In this document: positions 6,242-13,180 of the stretch, in pieces | Numbering within the stretch: position 1 is the first letter of the stretch | Layout: each line of letters opens with the position of its first letter | Assembly: GCA_036257595.1 (NCBI GenBank) | Contig: DATAFF010000143.1 | Coordinates: 1-17,281 of the forward strand | Source of the DNA: DATAFF01 sp036257595 | GTDB taxonomy: Bacteria; Pseudomonadota; Alphaproteobacteria; Rhizobiales; Aestuariivirgaceae | Reading direction: 5' to 3' | DNA: 17,281 bases | Notes under the pieces: model-generated | What the model saw: the letters and a program-made list of their open reading frames with translations, nothing else | What the model was told of the DNA's origin: nothing | Database searches by the model: none | Translations under genes and position numbers: made by a program

Positions 6242-6343
6242 ATGCACCCATCTCCGTTGATGGCCGGTGCCGGGCGACGGCTGGTGCTGGTCAGCCTGCC
6301 GATCCTGCTGCTATGGGCGGCCGTGTGGTGGACGCTCACATGA
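6242..6343 (+). CDS. 33-residue putative membrane peptide heading the zinc operon
   Basis: This short frame has ATG at 6242, with GAGGG 5 nt upstream. It encodes a basic N-terminus (GAGRR) followed by one strongly hydrophobic helix (LVLVSLPILLLWAAVWW). It ends TGA at 6341-6343, overlapping the znuC ATG by ATGA, the same coupling used between znuC-znuB and zevA-zevB. The good ribosome-binding site and the coupling argue for translation. It may be a small subunit, a coupling leader, or the leftover signal segment of a lost znuA-like gene. No family is recognised. Confidence 0.5.
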   Translation: MHPSPLMAGAGRRLVLVSLPILLLWAAVWWTLT

Positions 6344-7119
6344 TTTCCCCGGCGCCACAGGCAAGCGAGCGGGGAATCCGGCTCGACGACGTCACCGTGT
6401 CGTTCGACCGCGAGCCGGCGGTGCACCATGTCAATGGAACATTCTCCAGCGGCAGCATGACAGCCATTGTCGGGCCGAACGGCGCCGGCAAGAGCACGTT
6501 GCTCAAGGCCATGGTGGGGATCGTGCAGCCCGATCAGGGCCATGTGGTGCTCGAAGGATTGTCGCGGGCGGAGCTCGGCTATCTGCCGCAGCTCGCCGAG
6601 GTCGACCGGACCTTCCCGATCACCGTCAGCGATGCCGTCGGGCTCGGGCTGTGGCACCGGGTGGGCCCGTTCGGGGCGATGACCGGAAGCGATGGCGAAA
6701 TCGTCAAGGCGGCACTCAGAACGGTCGGGCTCGAGGCAATGGAACGGCGGTCGATCGGCGCCCTGTCGGTCGGGCAGTTCCAGCGGCTGCTGTTCGCCCG
6801 GCTGATCGTCCAGGACCCGCAGGTGCTGCTGCTCGACGAACCTTTCGCGGCGCTTGACGAGCTCACCACTCACGACCTCCTCGGCCTGGTGCTAGACTGG
6901 CACCGGCAAGGCCGCACGGTGATCGCGGTGCTGCACGAGCTCGACCAGGTCGAGGCACATTTCCCCTCATGCTTGCTGATGGCCCGCGAGCCGATCGCCT
7001 GGGGTCCGACAGCGGCGGTCCTCACGCCGGCCAATCTGCGCAAGGCCCGCGGCCTTGCTCATGACTGGCATGGCGAGGTCAAGGCGGCGCGACCTGCCAT
7101 GGCGACCGAGCTCTCATGA
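6340..7119 (+). CDS. znuC: zinc ABC transporter ATP-binding protein ZnuC
   Basis: The ATPase subunit drives high-affinity zinc import at the inner membrane. In the 259 residues from ATG 6340, Walker A is GPNGAGKST (about 45-53), the Q-loop is at Gln84 (YLPQ), the ABC signature is LSVGQ (142-146), Walker B is LLLDEP (163-168) and the switch histidine is His199. All are intact. The start is chosen because it overlaps the preceding small frame by ATGA and keeps the usual N-terminal strand; an in-frame upstream ATG at 6313 adds nine residues with no support. It is translationally coupled to znuB (ATGA overlap at 7116). Zinc specificity over manganese or iron is inferred from the Zur-like operator and zevAB neighbours. 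Confidence 0.85.
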   Translation: MISPAPQASERGIRLDDVTVSFDREPAVHHVNGTFSSGSMTAIVGPNGAGKSTLLKAMVGIVQPDQGHVVLEGLSRAELGYLPQLAEVDRTFPITVSDAVGLGLWHRVGPFGAMTGSDGEIVKAALRTVGLEAMERRSIGALSVGQFQRLLFARLIVQDPQVLLLDEPFAALDELTTHDLLGLVLDWHRQGRTVIAVLHELDQVEAHFPSCLLMAREPIAWGPTAAVLTPANLRKARGLAHDWHGEVKAARPAMATELS

Positions 7120-8000
7120 GCGATATTCACGCCCTGTTGATCGATCCGTGGATCGCCTATGGCTTCATGGGGCGGGCGCTGGTCGCCTGCTTCGCGCTGT
7201 CGCTCGGCTGCGGGTCGATCGGCATACTCCTGGTGCTCCGGCGGATGAGCCTGATGGGCGACGCCATGTCGCATGCGATCCTGCCGGGCGCGGCGCTCGG
7301 CTTTCTGGCCGCCGGCTTCTCGCTGTGGTCGATGAGCCTGGGCGGGCTGCTGGTCGGCTTGATGGTGGCGATCCTCGCCGGCGTGGTGTCGCGCGTCACG
7401 ACGCTCAGGGAGGATGCCAGCCTTGCCGGCTTCTATCTGATGTCGCTGGCGGTGGGCGTGCTGATCATCTCGAAATATGGCTCCAATATCGATCTCCTGC
7501 ATGTGCTGTTCGGGACCATTCTCGCGGTCGACACGCCGAGCCTTCTCCTCGTCAGCACCATCGCCTCGGTGACGCTGCTGACGCTGGCGGTGATCTACCG
7601 GCCGCTGATCTGCGAATGTTTCGATCCCGGGTTCCTCCGGACGATGGGCGGCGGCGGCTCGCTCGTCCACATCATCTTCCTCGTCCTGGTGGTGCTCAAT
7701 CTGGTGGCGGGATTCCAGGCGCTCGGCACGCTGATGGCGGTCGGGCTGATGATGCTGCCGGCTGCCGCGGCGCGGTTGTGGGCCAGCGACGTGTGGTCGC
7801 TGTGCATCATCGCCACGGCCATCGCCTTCCTGTCGAGCATGGCCGGGCTCCTGATCTCCTTCCACGTCAACCTGCCGTCGGGACCCTCGATCATCCTGGT
7901 GGCTGGCCTCGCCTATCTCGGGTCGATCGTGTTCGGGCGCAATGGCGGACTGATGAAGCGCTATTTCCCGCAGCCGCATTACCATCATCAAAGCAGCTGA
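7116..8000 (+). CDS. znuB: zinc ABC transporter permease ZnuB
   Basis: This 294-residue integral membrane subunit of the ABC-3 (ZnuB/MntB) permease family forms the metal channel with ZnuC. The protein is almost wholly hydrophobic, with seven or eight predicted helices. Conserved family stretches are GDAMSHAILPGAALGFL near residues 48-65, where it couples to the ATPase, and the LMMLPAAAARLWA segment. A His-rich C-terminal tail (PHYHH) may touch metal. The ATG overlaps the znuC stop by 4 nt. The next gene starts 68 nt downstream. No substrate-binding subunit (ZnuA) is encoded in the window, so it must be elsewhere or replaced by another protein. Confidence 0.88.
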   Translation: MSDIHALLIDPWIAYGFMGRALVACFALSLGCGSIGILLVLRRMSLMGDAMSHAILPGAALGFLAAGFSLWSMSLGGLLVGLMVAILAGVVSRVTTLREDASLAGFYLMSLAVGVLIISKYGSNIDLLHVLFGTILAVDTPSLLLVSTIASVTLLTLAVIYRPLICECFDPGFLRTMGGGGSLVHIIFLVLVVLNLVAGFQALGTLMAVGLMMLPAAAARLWASDVWSLCIIATAIAFLSSMAGLLISFHVNLPSGPSIILVAGLAYLGSIVFGRNGGLMKRYFPQPHYHHQSS

Positions 8001-8068
8001 GATCTCCACTATTTCGGCACAATCGGTTAGCATGGTCACGCCGCATTCGACCGGATTCGCGGGTGAGA

Positions 8069-8743
8069 ATGAACGCACGGTCATATTTCGCCTCCGCCAT
8101 TGTGTTGCTTGCTCTTGCGTCGCCGGCGCGGGCGCATCCGCATGCCTTCATCGAAATGACCTCCGACGTCGTGTTCGACGACGCCGGCCTTATCAAGGCC
8201 ATCAATGTCGAATGGGTGTTCGATTCAGATTATTCGTCGATGGCGACCGAGGGTCTCGACACCAACAAGGACGGCATGCTGAGCACCGACGAGCTCGAGC
8301 CGCTGGCCAAGGAAAACGTCGATAGTCTCAAGGAATGGAGCTATTTCGTCTATGGTCGAGTCAACGGCGAAAAGCTGAAATGGGCCGACGTGGCCGACTA
8401 TGGTCAGCTGATGGGCGACGACGGGCGCCTGCGCATGCATTTCGTCGTGCCGTTTCTCAAGCCGGTCGATCCGCGGACCGCGGAGTTCATCTATCGGATC
8501 TATGATCCGACCTTCTACATAGCGATCGATTTCGTCGGCAAGGACCCGGTGGAAGCGCTCGGCAACAAGCCGCCATCCTGCCGAATCGAGATCCGCAAGC
8601 CGCCCGATCCGAACGAAACCCAGGACACCAAGGCGATGCTGTCGACCAAGGGGAAGGACTGGACACCCGACCAGGAGGACGATTTCGGGATCATGTTCGC
8701 CCAGCCGGTGGCGGTTGTGTGCAAGCCGGGAGCGGCGGGATGA
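8069..8743 (+). CDS. zevA: ZevA-like periplasmic protein (DUF1007) with EF-hand-like loop
   Basis: This 224-residue protein starts with a signal peptide (MNARSYFASAIVLLALASPA) whose cleavage would leave a mature N-terminus at HPHAFIEM. The HPH.FIE motif is the hallmark of DUF1007, the family of ZevA, a periplasmic partner of the ZevB zinc transporter in Haemophilus influenzae. Residues 64-75 (DTNKDGMLSTDE) form a textbook EF-hand loop, suggesting calcium or other divalent metal binding. ATG 8069 was chosen over an in-frame GTG two codons earlier; both leave the signal peptide intact. The same frame is open far upstream across znuB, but that part is a shadow. It overlaps zevB by ATGA. The zinc role is inferred from context, since homologues also occur with nickel/cobalt exporters. 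Confidence 0.8.
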   Translation: MNARSYFASAIVLLALASPARAHPHAFIEMTSDVVFDDAGLIKAINVEWVFDSDYSSMATEGLDTNKDGMLSTDELEPLAKENVDSLKEWSYFVYGRVNGEKLKWADVADYGQLMGDDGRLRMHFVVPFLKPVDPRTAEFIYRIYDPTFYIAIDFVGKDPVEALGNKPPSCRIEIRKPPDPNETQDTKAMLSTKGKDWTPDQEDDFGIMFAQPVAVVCKPGAAG

Positions 8744-9819
8744 TGCGATCCGTCGCGACCCGGGCGATCGCCGCGCTGCTGGTGGCGCTGATATTCGTCG
8801 TCGTCGCGTTGCCGCTGACCTCATCCAAGGCTCAGGCCCCGTCGCCGACAACCGAGATCGCGAAGCCGAAGATCGACCCGAGCAAGCTGTTGGTCGGGCC
8901 GCGCAAAGAGGCAACGGCACCGTCGATCCTGGCCGATCCGGCGGGATGGATCATGTTCAAGCAGCAGCAATATTACCGGGCGATGTCGCTGGCCATACGC
9001 GACATCAAGCGGACCTCGCCATGGCTTGCCTCGGCCACGCTGATCGGCCTGAGCTTCGGCTATGGGGTGTTCCATGCGGCGGGACCCGGCCATGGCAAGG
9101 CGGTGGTCTCGGCATGGCTCATCGGCAATGGCGAGCGGCTCAGGCGCGGCATCGCCATCGCATTCCTCTCGTCCTTCATCCAGGCGCTCACCGCCATCAT
9201 GCTCGTCAGCGTGCTGGTGTGGATGCTCGGCGCCGCTTCGGGTTTGACCCGGCAGGTGGCGCGTAATCTCGAGGCGACAAGCTATCTCCTGATCACAGGC
9301 ATGGGATTCTGGCTGGTGTGGCAGGCGCTCGGCAGCCGATTGCTCAACCGCGCGCTGGTGCCGGCAGTGGCGGAAGGCAACCACAGGCATCATCACCACC
9401 ATCACGATCATGCCCACTGCGATCATGATGATCATGATTGCGGCCACAGCCATCTGCCATCGGCCGCCGCGCTCGACGGCGACTGGTCGCTCGGCCGGGC
9501 GCTGTCGATCGCGCTGGCGGTCGGCATCCGGCCGTGCACCGGCGCGTTGCTGGTGTTGCTGTTCTCCTCAGCCGCGGGGCTTTATTGGGCGGGGGTGGTG
9601 TCGACCTTCGTGATGGCGCTCGGCACGGCGCTGACGGTGTCGGCAATCGCCGCGCTTGCGGTCGGCTCACGCCGCCTCGCCCTGCAGCTGGCGCAGAGCA
9701 ACACCGCCTGGCTCGGCGGGCTCGCCGTCGTGCTCAAAGCGGGCGCTGGTGCGCTCCTGGTGCTGGTCGGGCTCAGCCTGTTCTGGGGCACGCTCAATGG
9801 CGGCATGCCGGTCGGTTGA
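8740..9819 (+). CDS. zevB: ZevB-like / NicO-family metal permease with His-rich loop
   Basis: A 359-residue inner membrane protein of the NicO (RcnA/UreH-like) superfamily. Motifs HAAGPGHGK (near 110-118) and GIRPCTGAL (near 262-270) are the two family signatures. A cytoplasmic or periplasmic loop at residues 215-238 holds 13 His, 5 Asp and 2 Cys in 24 residues, a probable metal-gathering region. An N-terminal hydrophobic segment precedes the first motif. ATG 8740 overlaps the zevA stop as ATGA, with GGGAG 7 nt upstream. In H. influenzae the orthologous pair zevAB supports zinc acquisition. RcnA-type relatives export nickel and cobalt, so direction and metal cannot be settled from sequence, but the Zur-like operator and znuCB favour zinc uptake. 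Confidence 0.8.
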   Translation: MMRSVATRAIAALLVALIFVVVALPLTSSKAQAPSPTTEIAKPKIDPSKLLVGPRKEATAPSILADPAGWIMFKQQQYYRAMSLAIRDIKRTSPWLASATLIGLSFGYGVFHAAGPGHGKAVVSAWLIGNGERLRRGIAIAFLSSFIQALTAIMLVSVLVWMLGAASGLTRQVARNLEATSYLLITGMGFWLVWQALGSRLLNRALVPAVAEGNHRHHHHHHDHAHCDHDDHDCGHSHLPSAAALDGDWSLGRALSIALAVGIRPCTGALLVLLFSSAAGLYWAGVVSTFVMALGTALTVSAIAALAVGSRRLALQLAQSNTAWLGGLAVVLKAGAGALLVLVGLSLFWGTLNGGMPVG

Positions 9820-9823
9820 TGCG

Positions 9824-10684
9824 ATGAGGCTTTTGCGACTCATGGCGATGCTGCTGCTGGCGGCGCTTGCCGCCGCAGGGCCGGCGCATGCGCAAGCGAC
9901 GCTCGGCGATGATGCACCTTTGCGATTCGGCCGTTTCGAGGCGGAGGGCCAGGCGCGCTACGGGGTGTTGTCGGTCGGCGGGGTGCATGAGCTCGACCGC
10001 AGCTTCCTCGATCCGGCGGCGCGGGTGACGGGGCGCGTGTTCCCGCTCGAGGGACTGAAGCTCCTGCCGCCGGTGGTGCCGAGCAAGATCATCGGGATTG
10101 CGCTGAACTATCCCGACAATCCGCCGCTGCCCGACAAGGCGGGGCCGGGCCCCGGCTATTTCGCGAAGCTGCCGAGCGCGCTGATCGGCGATGGTGGCGA
10201 GATTGTGCCGCCGGCCGATTCGACCAATCTCAATTATGAAGGCGAGATGGTGGTGGTCATCGGCAAGCAGGCGCGCAAGGTGAGCCAGAAGGAAGCGCTC
10301 GACTACGTCTTCGGGGTGACGGCGGGCAATGACGTCACCGAGCGGGGCTATCCTTTCTCGCCGCTGCAGGTGCTGAGGGCCAAGGGCAGCGACAGCTTCG
10401 CGCCGCTTGGCCCGTGGATCGTGCCGGGCCTTCTTTATGACGATCTCCGGCTGACGACGCGGCTCAATGGCGAGGTGGTGCAGAGCGCCCGCACCTCGCG
10501 GATGATCAAGAAGGTGGCAGCGATCGTCTCGGATCTGTCGCAGCAATTCACGCTCGAGCCAGGGGACCTGATCTTCACCGGCACGCCCGGCAAGACGCGG
10601 GCGATGAAGCCGGGGGACATGATCGAGGTCGAGCTCGACGGGGTCGGGGTCCTGCGCAGCCAGGTGGCCAAGGGGAGTCAGTAG
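9824..10684 (+). CDS. fumarylacetoacetate hydrolase (FAH) family protein with a signal peptide
   Basis: This protein has 286 residues. The FAH-type C-C bond hydrolase or decarboxylase fold is shown by IGIALNYPDNP, the metal site YEGEM (Glu-x-Glu) with AGNDVTERGY, and the closing GDLIFTGTPGKT and MKPGDMIEVELDGVG. FAH enzymes need a divalent cation and normally act in the cytoplasm. Here the chosen ATG gives a clear signal peptide (MRLLRLMAMLLLAALAAAG, then PAHAQA), followed directly by the domain, so export to the periplasm is predicted. It starts 4 nt after zevB, so it belongs to the zinc operon. Its stop codon lies within the hairpin repeat that follows. The substrate is unknown. Confidence 0.8.
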   Translation: MRLLRLMAMLLLAALAAAGPAHAQATLGDDAPLRFGRFEAEGQARYGVLSVGGVHELDRSFLDPAARVTGRVFPLEGLKLLPPVVPSKIIGIALNYPDNPPLPDKAGPGPGYFAKLPSALIGDGGEIVPPADSTNLNYEGEMVVVIGKQARKVSQKEALDYVFGVTAGNDVTERGYPFSPLQVLRAKGSDSFAPLGPWIVPGLLYDDLRLTTRLNGEVVQSARTSRMIKKVAAIVSDLSQQFTLEPGDLIFTGTPGKTRAMKPGDMIEVELDGVGVLRSQVAKGSQ

Positions 10685-10735
10685 GCGTTAGGCAATAGGC
10701 AGTGAGTGGTGCTTTTCCCTACTGCCTACTGCCTG
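10682..10735 (+). terminator. TAGGCAG-repeat hairpin ending the zinc operon
   Basis: AGGCAATAGGCAGT (10690-10703) pairs with ACTGCCTACTGCCT (10721-10734) with one mismatch in 14, around a 17-nt loop containing TTTT. It starts at the stop codon of the FAH-family gene and separates the zinc operon from the SOS cassette. No U-tract follows, so stopping efficiency is uncertain. Confidence 0.55.
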
Positions 10736-10738
10736 AAA

Positions 10739-10780
10739 CTTGACGGGTCCCTGCGCGTTGCGCTAGAACAAAATAGCAAC
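10739..10780 (+). promoter_or_regulatory. imuA promoter with LexA-type SOS box
   Basis: CTTGAC (10739-10744) is the alphaproteobacterial -35, with a -10-like CTAGAA (10763-10768) 18 nt further. Overlapping the -10 is GAAC-AAAATAG-CAAC (10766-10780), one base off the alphaproteobacterial LexA box, a GAAC/GTTC direct repeat spaced 7. The ribosome-binding site AAGGA follows at 10785-10789. LexA repression released by DNA damage is the expected control of the cassette. Confidence 0.7.
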
Positions 10781-10796
10781 ATTTAAGGATCTTATC

Positions 10797-11732
10797 ATGG
10801 CGAGGATACCGGCGCAGGCCTCTGCGGCGGAACCGGCATCCGTCACTCCGATGGATCGGCAAATGCCGGAGATTGCTGCAAATTCCGCGGCACGGGAGGT
10901 GCTGCTGGCAACCTTGCGGCAGCGGATCTTGCGGTTGGAAGGGGGCATGCCCGATCTTGCCGCCGACCAGTCCAGCACGGCACCCATCACACCCTGGCTG
11001 CTCGGGCTCGGCCCGCTCGATGCGCGGCTGCCTGTCGATGGCCTCGATCCTGCCGGCGTCCATGAGATCGCCCCGCGGGAGCCCGGCGATGCGGCGGCGG
11101 CCATGGGGTTTGCGGCAGCCCTCGCCGTGCGCCGGCTCCTGTCGCCCGGCAGCGAAGGACGGCCGTTGCTGTGGTGCCGCCTCGCCCGCCTGGGGATGGA
11201 GGCGGGCGGGCTTTACGGCCCGGGGCTCAATGCCATCGGGCTGCCGGCGGCGCGAATCGTGACGGTGGCGCTCCGCAAGCATCAGGCGATCCTGTGGACG
11301 GCGGACGAGGCCCTCAAATCAGGCGCGCTGAGCGGGGTGATCCTCGATCTCGATCCGGCCAAATGCACGGTGACGGCGACGCGGCGCCTTCAGCTCGCGG
11401 CGCAGGCCGGGCAGACGCCGGCGATCATCATCATGGCACACGCCTCGGCGAGCCTAAGCGCGGCGCGCAGCCGCTGGGCGGTGGCAAGCCTTCCCTCGCT
11501 GCCGCCGCCGCTTGACGAGCGGGCGCCGGGAAAACCGACCTGGCGGGTCGAGCTCCGGCGCTGCCGGCGGGGGAAACCGGGAATTTTCTCAGTGGAATGG
11601 GATCATGCGACGCATCGTTTCTCTCTGGTTGCCGCTGTTTCCGGTGGAGCAGCTGATGCGGGCGCGGCAGAAAGCCGGAGAACCGCTGCCGCCGCCGGAA
11701 GCGCCCTACGCCTTGGTCACGGCCGGGGCTAA
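10797..11732 (+). CDS. imuA: ImuA, RecA-like accessory protein of the error-prone mutasome
   Basis: ImuA (311 residues) is a RecA/SulA-like non-catalytic partner that helps ImuB and DnaE2 in DNA-damage-induced mutagenesis. Recognisable family stretches, in order: LDPAGVHEIAPREPGDAAAA, RPLLWCRLARLG, LYGPGLNAIGLP, ILWTADEALKSGALSGVI, TRRLQLAAQAG, ARSRWAVASLPS and the C-terminal TWRVELRRCRRGKPGIFSVE. The ATG at 10797 has AAGGA 7 nt upstream and directly follows the SOS promoter. The C-terminus is longer than usual and runs 128 nt into imuB in another frame. The tail after about residue 280 is Ala/Gly/Arg-rich low-complexity sequence. The call is firm because of gene order and motifs. Confidence 0.88.
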   Translation: MARIPAQASAAEPASVTPMDRQMPEIAANSAAREVLLATLRQRILRLEGGMPDLAADQSSTAPITPWLLGLGPLDARLPVDGLDPAGVHEIAPREPGDAAAAMGFAAALAVRRLLSPGSEGRPLLWCRLARLGMEAGGLYGPGLNAIGLPAARIVTVALRKHQAILWTADEALKSGALSGVILDLDPAKCTVTATRRLQLAAQAGQTPAIIIMAHASASLSAARSRWAVASLPSLPPPLDERAPGKPTWRVELRRCRRGKPGIFSVEWDHATHRFSLVAAVSGGAADAGAAESRRTAAAAGSALRLGHGRG

Positions 11733-13170
11733 GGGCATGCGCCTTGCCGCCATCAACCGGGTGGCGCAGCGACTCGGGCTGATGCCGGGCGATCGGCTCG
11801 CCGATGCCCGGGCGCGGGTGCCGGACCTCCTGTCGGAAATCCATGACGCGAAAAAGGACGAGGCGGCGCTCCTCGGCCTTGCCCGCTGGGCGGAGCGGTG
11901 GAGCCCGTCCATCATGGTCGACAAGCCGGATGGGATCACGCTCGATGCCACCGGCATCCCGCATCTGTTCGGCGGCGAAGCGCCATTCCTCGACACCATC
12001 AGGGACCGCCTGTCGGAGCTCGGGCTGACGGTTCGCCTGGCGCTCGCCGGCAATCCGGCGGCGACACGGGGCTTAAGCCGCTTCGCCACCCGGGAGGGGG
12101 CGCCGGTGATCGTTCCGGAAGGGGGCGAGCGCACTGCCCTTGCCAGGCTTCCGGTGGCGGCGCTCGGGCTTTCGGCGGATACGGTCAGCACCTTGAAGCG
12201 GCTCGGCTTGAAGCGGATCCTCGATCTTTACCCGCTGCCCCGATCGGCGCTCGCCCGGCGCTTCCGCGACAGCACGCTGTCGGGCGAGGTGCTGCAGAAG
12301 CTCGATGCCGCGCTCGGCCTCACCAAGACGCCGCTCGTCCCGCTCGATCCGCCACCGCGCTTCGCGGTCCGCCAGTCGCTCGACGAGCCGGCCATCACCG
12401 CCGAGGTCGTCGCCTTCCTGCTCCGCCGGATGACCAAGCAGCTGAGCGGGCAGCTCGCCCAGCAGGGATGCGGCAGCACGCGGCTCACCCTCAAGCTCTA
12501 CCGGGTCGACGGGTCGCGGGTCGCCGTCCAGGCGGGGCTGGCGTCGCCGTCGACGGACAGCGAGCACATGGCGCGCCTGCTCGAGCCCAAGCTCGAAGGG
12601 ACCGATCTCGGTTTCGGCATCGAGGCGGCGACGCTCGAGGCGAGCGAAACCGCCGCTGTCGAGCCGCTGCAGACGAGCCTTGCCGAAGCGGGTGGCAGCC
12701 CGCTGCGCGACGGCACGGCGCTGGCGGCACTGGCCGACCGGATCGCCAATCGCGACGACGGTGCCAGGCTCTCCGCCTTCCTCCCGGTTGCGAGCCATCT
12801 TCCCGAGCGGGCCGAGCGGCCGGTCTCGCCTTTCCGAAAAGAGCGCAGCCCAGCCCCGGCAATCCCGCCGGACCTTCCCCGGCCGCTCCTGCTGCTCGCC
12901 CCGCCCGAGCCGATCGCGGTCATCGCCGCAGTGCCCGACGGGCCGCCCATGCATTTCACCTGGCGGCGGGCGCCGCATCGGGTGATGAAGGCGGACGGCC
13001 CCGAGCGCATCGACAGCGAGTGGTGGCGGGCACTGCAGAAGGCTGGCCCGGCGCGCGATTATTATCTGGTCGAGGACGAGATCGGCCGCCGCTACTGGCT
13101 CTATCGGCAGGGCCTTTATCAGGAGGCCGAGACGCCGCCGGCCTGGTTCATCCATGGACTCTTTCCGTGA
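11605..13170 (+). CDS. imuB: ImuB, catalytically inactive Y-family DNA polymerase homologue
   Basis: ImuB (521 residues) is the hub of the mutasome: it binds the beta clamp and recruits DnaE2 and ImuA. The start MRRIVSLWLPLFPVEQLMRA is the typical ImuB N-terminus, so ATG 11605 is chosen although the frame is open 93 nt further upstream. The palm region matches Y-family polymerases (DKPDGITLDATGIPHLFGGE, then VRLALAGNPAATRGLSRFA), but the metal-binding aspartates are missing: no Asp at the first motif and no SIDE-type motif, as expected for ImuB. Helix-hairpin-helix-like and little-finger regions follow. The C-terminal RRYWLYRQGLYQE is conserved in the family. It overlaps imuA by 128 nt, and its stop lies 10 nt before the chosen dnaE2 start. 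Confidence 0.92.
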   Translation: MRRIVSLWLPLFPVEQLMRARQKAGEPLPPPEAPYALVTAGAKGMRLAAINRVAQRLGLMPGDRLADARARVPDLLSEIHDAKKDEAALLGLARWAERWSPSIMVDKPDGITLDATGIPHLFGGEAPFLDTIRDRLSELGLTVRLALAGNPAATRGLSRFATREGAPVIVPEGGERTALARLPVAALGLSADTVSTLKRLGLKRILDLYPLPRSALARRFRDSTLSGEVLQKLDAALGLTKTPLVPLDPPPRFAVRQSLDEPAITAEVVAFLLRRMTKQLSGQLAQQGCGSTRLTLKLYRVDGSRVAVQAGLASPSTDSEHMARLLEPKLEGTDLGFGIEAATLEASETAAVEPLQTSLAEAGGSPLRDGTALAALADRIANRDDGARLSAFLPVASHLPERAERPVSPFRKERSPAPAIPPDLPRPLLLLAPPEPIAVIAAVPDGPPMHFTWRRAPHRVMKADGPERIDSEWWRALQKAGPARDYYLVEDEIGRRYWLYRQGLYQEAETPPAWFIHGLFP

Positions 13171-13180
13171 GAGAGCATCG

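Noticed and set aside
7055..8068. Long open frame upstream of zevA running through znuB
   Set aside because: A GC-rich shadow frame; the signal peptide at 8069 marks the real start.
7059..8084. Minus-strand 341-residue frame opposite znuB
   Set aside because: Its composition is rich in His, Gln, Arg and Asp, as expected for the reverse complement of a hydrophobic membrane protein.
9382..9453. Repeated CAT/CAC/GAT codons as a possible simple-sequence repeat or array
   Set aside because: It is the coding sequence of the His-rich loop in an intact permease, not an independent repeat. No CRISPR array is present in the window.
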